This document shows, piece after piece, positions 9,564 through 16,980 of a stretch of 64,000 nucleotides of DNA. Under the pieces are notes generated by a model. It made no database searches. It worked only from the letters and a program-made list of their open reading frames with translations, and was not told the origin of the DNA. How positions within the stretch are numbered: position 1 is the first letter of the stretch; the number at the start of each line of letters is the position of its first letter. Origin of the DNA: RYN-230 sp963770535 (GTDB taxonomy: Bacteria; Actinomycetota; Actinomycetes; Streptosporangiales; Streptosporangiaceae); the NCBI GenBank assembly GCA_963770535.1, contig CAVYPZ010000004.1, positions 124,001 to 188,000 of the forward strand. The letters are read 5' to 3'. The position numbers were made by a program, and so were the translations under genes.

Positions 9564-9860
9564 ACGCTATCGGGCCCAGCCATGGGTGCTCATCAGGTCC
9601 CCCTGGCGGCAGGTCCGGGCCGGAGGGCATGACCCGGCTACGCGCGGGTACGGCGGCCCAGGTAAAGGCGGGCTGTCTGGCGTGCAGCTCCCCGGTCAAG
9701 GCGTCTGCTCAGGTAGGGGGCGCGGGGGCCGCGGCGGACTGCTTAGACTGTGCGCACATCTGCCGTGCGGGCGCGTCACGGCCTGACCCCGGATCACAGA
9801 CCACGGGGCACGGGGAGCCGGGCCGCCAGCGGCAGACAGACGGAGGTCGGGGATCAGGAC
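9564..9860 (+). promoter_or_regulatory. Divergent galT / CorC-like intergenic region with a -10-like TAGACT
   Basis: This 297-base gap between divergent genes contains no credible gene. TAGACT at 9744-9749 matches the -10 sequence seen before guaA and would give the CorC-like gene a leader of about 105 bases. A GGAGG at 9842-9846 is too far from the GTG at 9861 to be an ideal ribosome site. No -35 or repressor operator was recognised. Confidence 0.35.
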
Positions 9861-11423
9861 GTGAACCAGGTCGGCTGGGACATCGTGCTCGTCCTGCTCA
9901 TCGTGCTCGTCGGCGGGTTCTTCGCCGCGGCGGAGATGGCCCTGGTCTCGCTGCGCGAGGGGCAGATCCGTTCGCTCATGCAGCGCGGCAGGCGCGGCCA
10001 GCGGGCCGCCCGGCTCGCCCAGGACCCCAACCGGTTCCTGTCCGCCGTGCAGATCGGCGTCACCCTGGCCACGCTGCTGTCCGGCACGGTCGGTGAGGCG
10101 ACCCTGGCCGGCCACCTGAAAAGCACCCTGATCCACCAGGGCCTCACCGAGGGCTGGGCGTCCGCCCTGTCGCTGATCATCGTGACCGTGGTGATCTCCT
10201 ACTTCACCCTGGTGCTCGGCGAGCTGGCCCCCAAGCGCCTCGCCCTGCAGCGGCCGGAGAAGGCCGCGATGATCGCTGCGCCCACCCTGGACCGGATCTC
10301 GGTGCTGGCCCGCCCGCTGGTCTGGCTGCTGTCACGGTCCATCAACCTCGTGGTCCGCATCCTCGGCGGTGACCCGGCCGCCGGGCGCGGGGTGATGACC
10401 GAGGAGGAGCTGCGCGACCTGGTCGCCGGCCATCAGGCACTCAGCGCCGACGAGCGGCACATCGTGGGCGAGGTGTTCAACGCAGGCAAGCGCCAGATCC
10501 GCGAGGTGCTGGTGCCCCGGACCGAGGTGGAGTTCCTGGCCGCGGGCACGCCGCTGGCCGACGCCACCCAGATCGTCGCCGGCGAGCCCTACTCCCGGTT
10601 CCCCGTCTACCAGCAGTCCTACGACGACGTGATCGGCTTCATCCACGTCCGGGACCTGATCGACCCGCAGTTCACCTCCCGGCAGCTGACCGTGGGCGAG
10701 ATCTGCCGGCCGGTCAAGTTGCTGCCGATGAGCAAGACCGTGCTGTCTGCCCTGTCGGAAATGCGCCGGGACCGGGCCCACCTGGCCATCGTCATGGACG
10801 AGTACGGCGGCACGGCGGGCATCGTCACCCTGGAGGACCTGGTCGAGGAGCTCGTCGGGGACATCCAGGACGAATACGACGTGGACGAGGGCCAGCCGAA
10901 GCAGCTCCGGGGCGGGGCCGTCGAGGTCGACGGGTTGCTGAACCTGGATGAGTTCGCGGAGCAGACCGGGATCGAGCTGCCTGAGGGCCCGTACGAGACC
11001 GTGGCCGGGTACATGCTGGCCACGCTGGGGCAGCTGCCCACGGGGCACGAGTCCGTGGAGGTGGCCGGGCACCGGCTGACCGTCCTGGCCATGGACGGCC
11101 GCCGGATCGCCCGGGTCCGGGTGGATCCGGCGACCGGCCCGGCTGCCGGGGACGGGGATGCGGCATCCCGGGACGGGGTGGCGCCTGCCGGGACGGCGGC
11201 GGCTGGGACGGCGGCTGGGACGGCGGCTGGGGGTAACTCGCCGGCGGCCCGGGACGGTGCCACCCCCGGGGCGGCTGGTGCTGGTGCTGGTGCTGGTGCT
11301 GGTGCTGGTGCTGGGGCTGATGGTGCTGCCGGGGCGCCCTCAGCCGCGAATTCATCGCCCCCTGCATCCCCAGAAACCTCTCCAGCCTCAGCCACCTCCC
11401 CAGGCGCTTCACCCGGTTCGTGA
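9861..11423 (+). CDS. CNNM/CorC-family membrane transporter with CBS domains
   Basis: A 520-residue protein of the HlyC/CorC family, thought to export Mg2+ or other divalent cations. The order is an N-terminal DUF21/CNNM transmembrane domain (VGWDIVLVLLIVLVGGFFAAAEMALVS, then SLIIVTVVISYFTLVLGELAPKRLAL), a CBS pair (VPRTEVEFL, YSRFPVYQQSYDDVIGFIHVRD, VMDEYGGTAGIVTLEDLVEE) and a CorC_HlyC domain (YETVAGYMLATLGQLP). After about residue 430 the tail is Ala/Gly/Pro/Ser-only and includes an AGAGAG tract; its function is doubtful. GTG 9861 was chosen because it opens directly into the membrane domain. The TGA stop lies inside the left arm of a perfect 29-bp inverted repeat. Confidence 0.9.
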   Translation: MNQVGWDIVLVLLIVLVGGFFAAAEMALVSLREGQIRSLMQRGRRGQRAARLAQDPNRFLSAVQIGVTLATLLSGTVGEATLAGHLKSTLIHQGLTEGWASALSLIIVTVVISYFTLVLGELAPKRLALQRPEKAAMIAAPTLDRISVLARPLVWLLSRSINLVVRILGGDPAAGRGVMTEEELRDLVAGHQALSADERHIVGEVFNAGKRQIREVLVPRTEVEFLAAGTPLADATQIVAGEPYSRFPVYQQSYDDVIGFIHVRDLIDPQFTSRQLTVGEICRPVKLLPMSKTVLSALSEMRRDRAHLAIVMDEYGGTAGIVTLEDLVEELVGDIQDEYDVDEGQPKQLRGGAVEVDGLLNLDEFAEQTGIELPEGPYETVAGYMLATLGQLPTGHESVEVAGHRLTVLAMDGRRIARVRVDPATGPAAGDGDAASRDGVAPAGTAAAGTAAGTAAGGNSPAARDGATPGAAGAGAGAGAGAGAGADGAAGAPSAANSSPPASPETSPASATSPGASPGS

Positions 11424-11476
11424 TCATGGACTTGCTGGGGCTGGAGGCCCAGCAAGTCCATGATCACGAACCGGGT
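11411..11476 (+). repeat. Palindromic element copy 2, extended to 29-bp arms
   Basis: The left arm at 11411-11439 and right arm at 11448-11476 are perfect complements over 29 bases, with the eight-base spacer GCTGGAGG. The core TGATCATGGACTTGCTGGG matches copies at 4635 and 31861. The stop codon of the CorC-like gene (11421-11423) is the first TGA of this core. The RNA hairpin would be very stable and could act as a terminator before guaA. Confidence 0.85.
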
Positions 11477-11529
11477 TGGCGCTCGCGCGGGGAGGGACGA
11501 ACCGGGTTGGCGCTCGCGCGGGGAGGGAC
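11468..11529 (+). repeat. 31-bp tandem repeat before guaA
   Basis: Two identical 31-base units beginning GAACCGGGTTGGCGCTCGCG lie at 11468-11498 and 11499-11529; the first overlaps the right arm of the palindrome. A diverged third copy (GGGCCGGCCTGACGCTCACG) follows at about 11530. Confidence 0.75.
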
Positions 11530-11606
11530 GGGCCGGCCTGACGCTCACGCAGGGAGGGTCGGGGAGGGACGGCTGGGACCGGGCCGTGCCGCGGCGACCA
11601 GGCCAT

Positions 11607-11630
11607 TAGACTGGCGATCCCGAGCGGAAG
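11607..11630 (+). promoter_or_regulatory. Probable guaA -10 element and ribosome site
   Basis: TAGACT at 11607-11612 fits the actinobacterial -10 and would start transcription near 11619. GGAAGG at 11625-11630 lies nine bases upstream of the guaA GTG. The position 30 bases from the start codon and the repeated use of this hexamer in the window support it. Confidence 0.5.
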
Positions 11631-11638
11631 GCGATGGC

Positions 11639-13439
11639 GTGCAGCCCAGTCCGGACTTTGACACCGTGCTGGTAGTCGACTTCGGGGCCCAGTATGCGCA
11701 GCTCATCGCGCGCCGGGTCCGCGAATGCCAGGTGTACTCCGAGATCGTCCCGTGCACCATGCCGGCCGCCGAGATGCTGGCCCGCAAGCCGAAGGCGATC
11801 ATCCTGTCGGGCGGCCCCGCGTCGGTGTACTCCGACGGCGCGCCGCCGCTCCCGCCCGCTGCGCCCGGCCAGCCCGCTGCGCCCGGCCAGCCCGGCGCGC
11901 CCGGCCAGCCCAGCGCGACCGGCCAGCCCGGCCAGCCCGGCGCGCCCAGCGCAGCCCGGCCAGCCCGGCCAGCCCGGGCTGCTCAGCGCCGGCGTTCCCG
12001 TCCTGGGCATCTGCTACGGATTCCAGCTCATGGTCTCTGAGCTCGGCGGCGAGGTCGCGCACACGGGCGGCGGTGAGTACGGCGCCACCCGGCTGATTCT
12101 CGCCCCCGGCAGCGCCCGGGAGACCCGGAGCGTGGTCGCCGCGGAGCAGGCCCAGCCCGGCGGCCCGCTGCCTGACGAGCCGTGGACGGCCGAGCCACTG
12201 CCGCACGAGCCGCTGCTCGGCGGGGCCCTGCTGGGCGGCCTGCCCGAGACTCAGCAGGTCTGGATGTCACACGGGGACACCGCCACCGCCGCGCCGGCCG
12301 GGTTCACGATCATCGCCGGCACCGCGGTCAGCCCGGTCGCGGCCATGGAGGACACCAGCCGCGGGCTCTACGGGGTGCAGTTCCACCCCGAGGTCATGCA
12401 CACGCAGCACGGGCAGGCCGTGCTGCGCCGGTTCCTCGAGCTAGCCGGCTGCCGCACCGACTGGACCATGGGCAGCATCATCGACGAGCAGGTCGGGCGG
12501 ATCAGGGCCCAGGTGGGCGGCCGGGGCGCGATCTGCGGCCTGTCTGGCGGGGTCGACTCCGCGGTGGCTGCCGCCATCGTGCAGAAGGCCATCGGCAAGC
12601 AGCTGACCTGCGTTTTCGTTGATCATGGGCTGTTGCGCCGGGGCGAGGCGGAACAGGTGGAGAAGGATTTCGTGGCCGCCACCGGAGTTGATCTCAAGGT
12701 CGTGGACGCGTCCGGGACCTTCCTGGACGCGCTGGCCGGGGTCACGGACCCTGAGGAGAAGCGCAAGATCATCGGCCGGGAGTTCATCCGGGCCTTCGAG
12801 CGCGCCGCCCGGGAGATCAGCGCGGAGGCGGGCAGCCAGGGGACGGCCGTGGACTTCCTGGTCCAGGGCACCTTGTACCCGGACGTGGTCGAGTCGGGCG
12901 GGGGCACCGGCGCCGCCAACATCAAGTCGCACCACAACGTTGGCGGCCTGCCCAGCGACCTGGCGTTCGAGCTGGTCGAGCCGTTGCGCGCGCTGTTCAA
13001 GGACGAGGTGCGGCGGGTCGGCGAGACCCTCGGCCTGCCCCCGGAGATCGTGTGGCGGCAGCCGTTCCCCGGCCCCGGGCTGGCCATCCGGATCGTCGGT
13101 GAGGTCACCGCGGAGCGGCTGCGCATCGTGTCCGCCGCGGACGCCATCGTCCGCGGGGAGTTGTCTGCCGCTGGCCTGGACCGGGAGATCTGGCAGTGCC
13201 CGGTGGTGCTGCTCGCGGATGTCCGCTCGGTGGGCGTGCAGGGTGACGGGCGCAGCTACGGATACCCGGTCGTGCTCCGGCCGGTCACCAGCGAGGACGC
13301 CATGACCGCCGACTGGGCCCGGCTTCCCGGGGACCTGCTGGCCCGGATCTCCACGCGGATCACCAACGAAGTCCCCGAGGTCAACCGGGTGGTCCTGGAC
13401 ATCACCAGCAAGCCGCCGGGCACCATCGAATGGGAATAG
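11639..13439 (+). CDS. guaA: GMP synthase, glutamine-hydrolysing (one-base frameshift in a repeat insert)
   Basis: Amidates XMP to GMP. The N-terminal class I glutamine amidotransferase domain shows VVDFGAQYAQLIARR, the nucleophilic Cys in LGICYGFQLM and the His/Glu pair in VQFHPEVMHT. The ATP pyrophosphatase domain has GLSGGVDSAVAAA and FVDHGLLRRGE, and the C-terminal dimer domain ends KPPGTIEWE. Two insertions sit in the amidotransferase domain. A collagen-like PGQPAAPGQPGAPGQ tract follows SVYSDGAP at about 11850-11975, and about 30 extra residues (AEQAQPGGPLPDEPW region) precede WMSHGD. One extra base near 11951, inside the first tract, shifts the frame. Corrected length is about 599 residues against roughly 520-530 usual. 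GTG 11639 is preceded by a weak GGAAGG. Confidence 0.9.
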
Positions 13440-13596
13440 CCGCCCGCGCAGCTCCCGGTATTTCTTTTCCGCAACGCCCTGGCGGGGTGGCCGGGCACCC
13501 ACGCCAGGACTAGGCAGACCGCGGCGATGTCGCTCCCGGCCTGCGCTCCCGGCCTGCGCGGCCGGGCGATGCCCGCCCGGCGCGACGGGCCGGGGC

Positions 13597-14910
13597 TCAG
13601 GGGACTGAGGGGATGTCCGCGTAGGTCCCGGTCTCGAGGATCGTCCGGAGGGTGTCCAGCGCGTCCCAGACGTCGGTGAACCGGGTGGTCACCGGGGCCG
13701 GCCCCAGCCGGAGCCGGTCCGGCGTCCGGAAGTCGCCGATCACCCCGGCGCGGATGAGGGCCTGGCTGATCTGCCCGGCCTCCGGGTGCCGCAGGGTGAC
13801 GTGTGACCCGCGCCGCCCGGGGTCCCTCGGCGAGGCCACCACGCACCCGAGCGGGGCCAGCCAGGCGTCGGCCAGTTCGATCAGGTAGCTGGTCAGCCGG
13901 ATGCCCTTATCGCGGAGAGCGTGGATGCCTGCCTCGGCGAGCAGCCGGGTGCCCTCCTGGACGGCGACCGTGCCGGGGATGTTCGGGGTCCCGGTGGTGA
14001 ACCGGCCGATCCCTGGCGCAGGCTCGTAACGCGGCCCCATCGTGAACTGGTCCTGCTGGCCGAACCAGCCCTGGATGGGCTGGGTCAGCTGCTCCTGCAG
14101 GTCCCGGCGGACGTACAGGAACGCGGGCGCCCCCGGCCCGGCGTTCAGGTACTTGTAGGTGCAGCCGACGGCCAGGTCGGCACCGCAGCGGTCCAGGTCA
14201 ACCGGGACTGAGCCTGCCGAATGGCACAGGTCCCAGAGCACCAGGGCTCCCGCGTCGTGCGCCAGCCGGGTGATCGCGGCCATGTCGGCCAGCGCCCCGC
14301 TCCGGTAGGCCACATGCGACAGGCAGACCAGGGCGGTGTCCGGCCCGGCCGCCGCCTGGACGTCCTCCGGGCGGATCCCCTGGTCGGCGTCGGTGCGGAT
14401 CATGCGGAGCTGGCCGCCGGACCGGGCGGCGATTCCCTCGAGCACGTAGCGGTCGGTGGGGAAGTTGTCGTCGTCGGTAATGAGGACCGTCCGGCCCGGC
14501 CGCGCGTCCAGGGCGGCCATCGCGAGCTTGTAGAGGTTCACCGTGGTGGAGTCGCAGACCACGACCTGGCCCGGTGCCGCGCCCAGCAGGTGCTCGCCGA
14601 GCAGGTCACCCACCTGCCGGGGCAGGTCCATCCAGTGCGCCCAGGAACGGATCAGCCCGGTGCCCCAGTCCTGGGTGATGACCTCCGCGAGCCGCTGCGC
14701 GGTCGCGGCCGGCAGCATGCCCAGCGAGTTGCCGTCGAGGTAGACGAGGCCGGGCTCGAGCGGCACGAACTGGTCCCTGAAGCCGGCCAGCGGGTCGGCC
14801 GCGTCCAGGTCCCCGGCCCGGGACCGGCCCGTGCCGGCGGGGATCGGTGCTGGCAGGGCCGGTGCCGGGGCGGCCGGTTCCGGACGGGCCGGTCCCGGGC
14901 GTCCCGGCAC
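13597..14910 (-). CDS. kynU: Kynureninase
   Basis: A PLP enzyme that cleaves kynurenine to anthranilate and alanine. Seen are VYLDGNSLGMLP near residue 56, the phosphate-site DSTTVNLYKLA, the PLP aspartate in LWDLCHSAGSVPVDL, and the Schiff-base lysine in CTYKYLNAGPGAPAF, all characteristic of kynureninase within the aminotransferase V fold. It is 437 residues from the GTG at 14910, but the first 30-35 residues are Pro/Ala/Gly-rich. An alternative ATG at 14923 lies in another frame, so the true start is uncertain and a further indel there cannot be excluded. It follows the CoxG-like gene by 54 bases on the same strand, so it is probably the last gene of the molybdenum hydroxylase operon. No other tryptophan-degradation gene is in the window. 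Confidence 0.9.
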   Translation of the reverse strand: MPGRPGPARPEPAAPAPALPAPIPAGTGRSRAGDLDAADPLAGFRDQFVPLEPGLVYLDGNSLGMLPAATAQRLAEVITQDWGTGLIRSWAHWMDLPRQVGDLLGEHLLGAAPGQVVVCDSTTVNLYKLAMAALDARPGRTVLITDDDNFPTDRYVLEGIAARSGGQLRMIRTDADQGIRPEDVQAAAGPDTALVCLSHVAYRSGALADMAAITRLAHDAGALVLWDLCHSAGSVPVDLDRCGADLAVGCTYKYLNAGPGAPAFLYVRRDLQEQLTQPIQGWFGQQDQFTMGPRYEPAPGIGRFTTGTPNIPGTVAVQEGTRLLAEAGIHALRDKGIRLTSYLIELADAWLAPLGCVVASPRDPGRRGSHVTLRHPEAGQISQALIRAGVIGDFRTPDRLRLGPAPVTTRFTDVWDALDTLRTILETGTYADIPSVP

Positions 14911-14964
14911 CAGCGGCCGTCATGGATGTTTCAGGCGGCACCACCGGACGCGGGGCCAGCCGTC

Positions 14965-16119
14965 TCAGGCCCGGGAGGCGCGGCGGCGCCGGCGGACGAT
15001 GCGCACTGCCGCCACGGCGATGAGCACGAACCCCAGCAGCGGCGCCACCCGCTTGAGCAGCGGCAGGCCGGCCACGCTGAGCAGGTCGAGGGCGTCCTCG
15101 TCCTGCGGGCGGGCACCGCGCGGCGGCAGCAGGCCGTTCGCCGCCGGGCGGTCGGTGGCGGGCGCACCCGCGTCCCAGCCTCCCGTGCCGGGGCCGCCGG
15201 CCGCCGGGCGCGGGCCGGTGGTGCCCGTGGCCGTGGTGGCTCCTGTGCTCGTGGCGGCCTCCCTGCTCGTGGCCGCGGTTCCCGGGGCGGCGGTACTGGC
15301 CTCGGTGCCGGTGGCCGCAGCCGCCTCCGTGGTCACGCCGGGCGTGGTGAGGGCCAGCCCATGGTCGGCGAGCCTGGTCTTGATTTCCTTGATCGACTGT
15401 GGCCCGAGGCCGTCGATGGCGAGCAGTTCCTTCTCCGTGCGGGCGGCGAGGCCCCCGACCGTGTGCACGCCCTCGCGCCGCAGGCTGTTGAAGGAGCGGA
15501 CCGGCAGGTTCAGCTCCTCGATCGGCAGCTGGGCCGGATCCGCGGTGGTCCCGCTGACGCCGTTGCCCTCGGTCCCGGCCGCCGCGGCCGGGGTGCTGGC
15601 GACCTGGGTCGCCTCCGGCGGAGGGCTGGGCGCCCCCGCGGCCTCCCCAGCCGCCCCGGCGTCGGCCGCCGGGGCCTCCCCGGACAGCTGGGCGGCCAGG
15701 TTGGTGGCGAACTTCCCGATGATCCGGCCCCCCACCTCGGCCATCACGCCCCGCCCGAACTGCGCGGGCCGCCCGGTCACGGTCATACTGGTGCGCACCA
15801 GGACCCGGGTCTGGCCCGCCTCGTCCTGCAGCGAGGAGCGGACCGTGGCGGAGGCCGTGCCGCTGCCCCGGGTCTCCTTGCCTGATGCCTCCAGCACGAC
15901 CGTCTTGGTCGCCTCGTCCTTCTCGGTGAAGCGGGCCTTGCCCGCGTAGGTCATCTGGACCGGGCCGACCTTGACCTTGATCTTTCCCGAGATGACCTCA
16001 CCATCGAAGGCGTCAACGGTGGCGCCGGGCATGCACGGCGCCACCTGCTCGACATCCAGCAGGACCTGCCAGGCCTGCTCCGGGGGAACCGGGATGATGA
16101 ACGAGTGCTCCAGATCCAT
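14965..16119 (-). CDS. CoxG-like SRPBCC protein fused to an RNA polymerase alpha-CTD-like domain and a membrane anchor
   Basis: One uninterrupted frame encodes 384 residues in four parts. Residues 1-147 are a CoxG/SRPBCC domain (MDLEHSFIIPVPPEQAWQVL ... VAPCMPGA ... GKFATNLAAQLSG), the family that recruits CO dehydrogenase to the membrane. Residues 148-197 are an Ala/Pro linker. Residues 198-257 (15349-15528) closely match the C-terminal domain of RNA polymerase alpha: LPIEEL, LPVRSFNSLRREGVHTVG, LAARTEKELLAIDGLG, QSIKEIK, GLAL. Residues 258-345 are another linker, and about 356-374 (KRVAPLLGFVLIAVAAVRI) form a transmembrane helix before an Arg-rich tail. The alpha-CTD residues that contact DNA in E. 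coli (Arg265, Asn268, Gly296, Ser299) have equivalents here, with Lys271 replaced by Arg. It starts five bases after the FAD-subunit gene. DNA or RNA polymerase binding is inference only. Confidence 0.88.
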   Translation of the reverse strand: MDLEHSFIIPVPPEQAWQVLLDVEQVAPCMPGATVDAFDGEVISGKIKVKVGPVQMTYAGKARFTEKDEATKTVVLEASGKETRGSGTASATVRSSLQDEAGQTRVLVRTSMTVTGRPAQFGRGVMAEVGGRIIGKFATNLAAQLSGEAPAADAGAAGEAAGAPSPPPEATQVASTPAAAAGTEGNGVSGTTADPAQLPIEELNLPVRSFNSLRREGVHTVGGLAARTEKELLAIDGLGPQSIKEIKTRLADHGLALTTPGVTTEAAAATGTEASTAAPGTAATSREAATSTGATTATGTTGPRPAAGGPGTGGWDAGAPATDRPAANGLLPPRGARPQDEDALDLLSVAGLPLLKRVAPLLGFVLIAVAAVRIVRRRRRASRA

Positions 16120-16123
16120 GTCG

Positions 16124-16980
16124 CTAAGCTCCAGCCGCGACCGCCAACGCCCTAGCGGTCAGCACCCGCGCCAGGTGGCGCCGGTAGTCGGGCGCGCCAT
16201 GCAAGTCTGCAGGCGGCTGCGATTCCTCGTCGGCGTGCGCTGCGGCCGCCCGCAGGGCGCTACGGTCGGCCTCGGCCCCGGCGACCGCCTCTTCCGCCGC
16301 CCGGGCCCGGACCGGAACAGGGCCCATGTTCGTGAGCCCGATCCGGGCCTCCGCCACATGCCCATTCGAACGCCGGGCTATGGCGGCCACCCCTACGGTC
16401 GCCCACGACTGGGCCGTCCGGTGGAACTTCTCATAACGATAGCCCCACGCCGGGCCGAGCTTGGGCACCCGGACCCCCGTGAGCACCTCGCCGGGATCCA
16501 GAGCCGTCGTCAGGTAGTCGACGAAGAAGTCCGCGGCCCCGATCTCCCGGTCGCCGCCCGGTCCCCGCGCGATCATGGTCGCGCCGAGCGCCACCGCCAC
16601 CGCGGGCAGGTCTCCCGCGGGGTCGGCGTGGGCCAGCGAGCCGCCCAGCGTGCCCCGGTGCCGCACGGCCGGGTCGGCGACCGTGCCGGTCGCCTCGGAC
16701 AGCAGCCCGCAGTGCTCGCGGACCAGCGGGTCGCGGACGACCTCGGCGTGCGTGGTCAGCGCGCCGATCCACAGGGTCTCCCCGTCGTCCCGGACCCCGC
16801 GGAGCTCGCTGAGCTGGCCCAGGTCCACCAGCAGCTCCGGGTAGGCCAGCCGGAGCCGCAGCAGCGGGAGCAGGCTCTGCCCCCCGCGATGACCTTGGCG
16901 TCCTCGCCGCCATCGGCCAGCGCCCGGACCGCCTCGTCCAGCGACGAGGGCCGCGTGTACTCGAATGCCGCCGGGATCAT
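16124..16980 (-). CDS. coxM: Molybdenum hydroxylase FAD subunit, CoxM-like (one-base frameshift)
   Basis: The medium, FAD-binding subunit of a xanthine dehydrogenase/CO dehydrogenase-type enzyme that passes electrons from the iron-sulfur subunit to the acceptor. The N-terminus MIPAAFEYTRPSSLDEAVRA leads to the FAD motif VIAGGQSLLPLLRLRLAYPE. The second FAD loop RHRGTLGGSLAHADPAGDLP and the C-terminal CO_deh_flav_C part (YEKFHRTAQSWATVGVAA) follow. A one-base deletion in the C run at 16880-16885 separates the first 35 residues from the rest; restoring it gives 285 residues, normal for the family. The ATG at 16980 overlaps the large-subunit stop as ATGA. Confidence 0.9.

Noticed and set aside
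12619..12640. Another copy of the TGATCATGGG palindrome half
   Set aside because: It lies in the conserved guaA codons for VDHGLLRR and has no matching right arm, so the similarity is coincidental.
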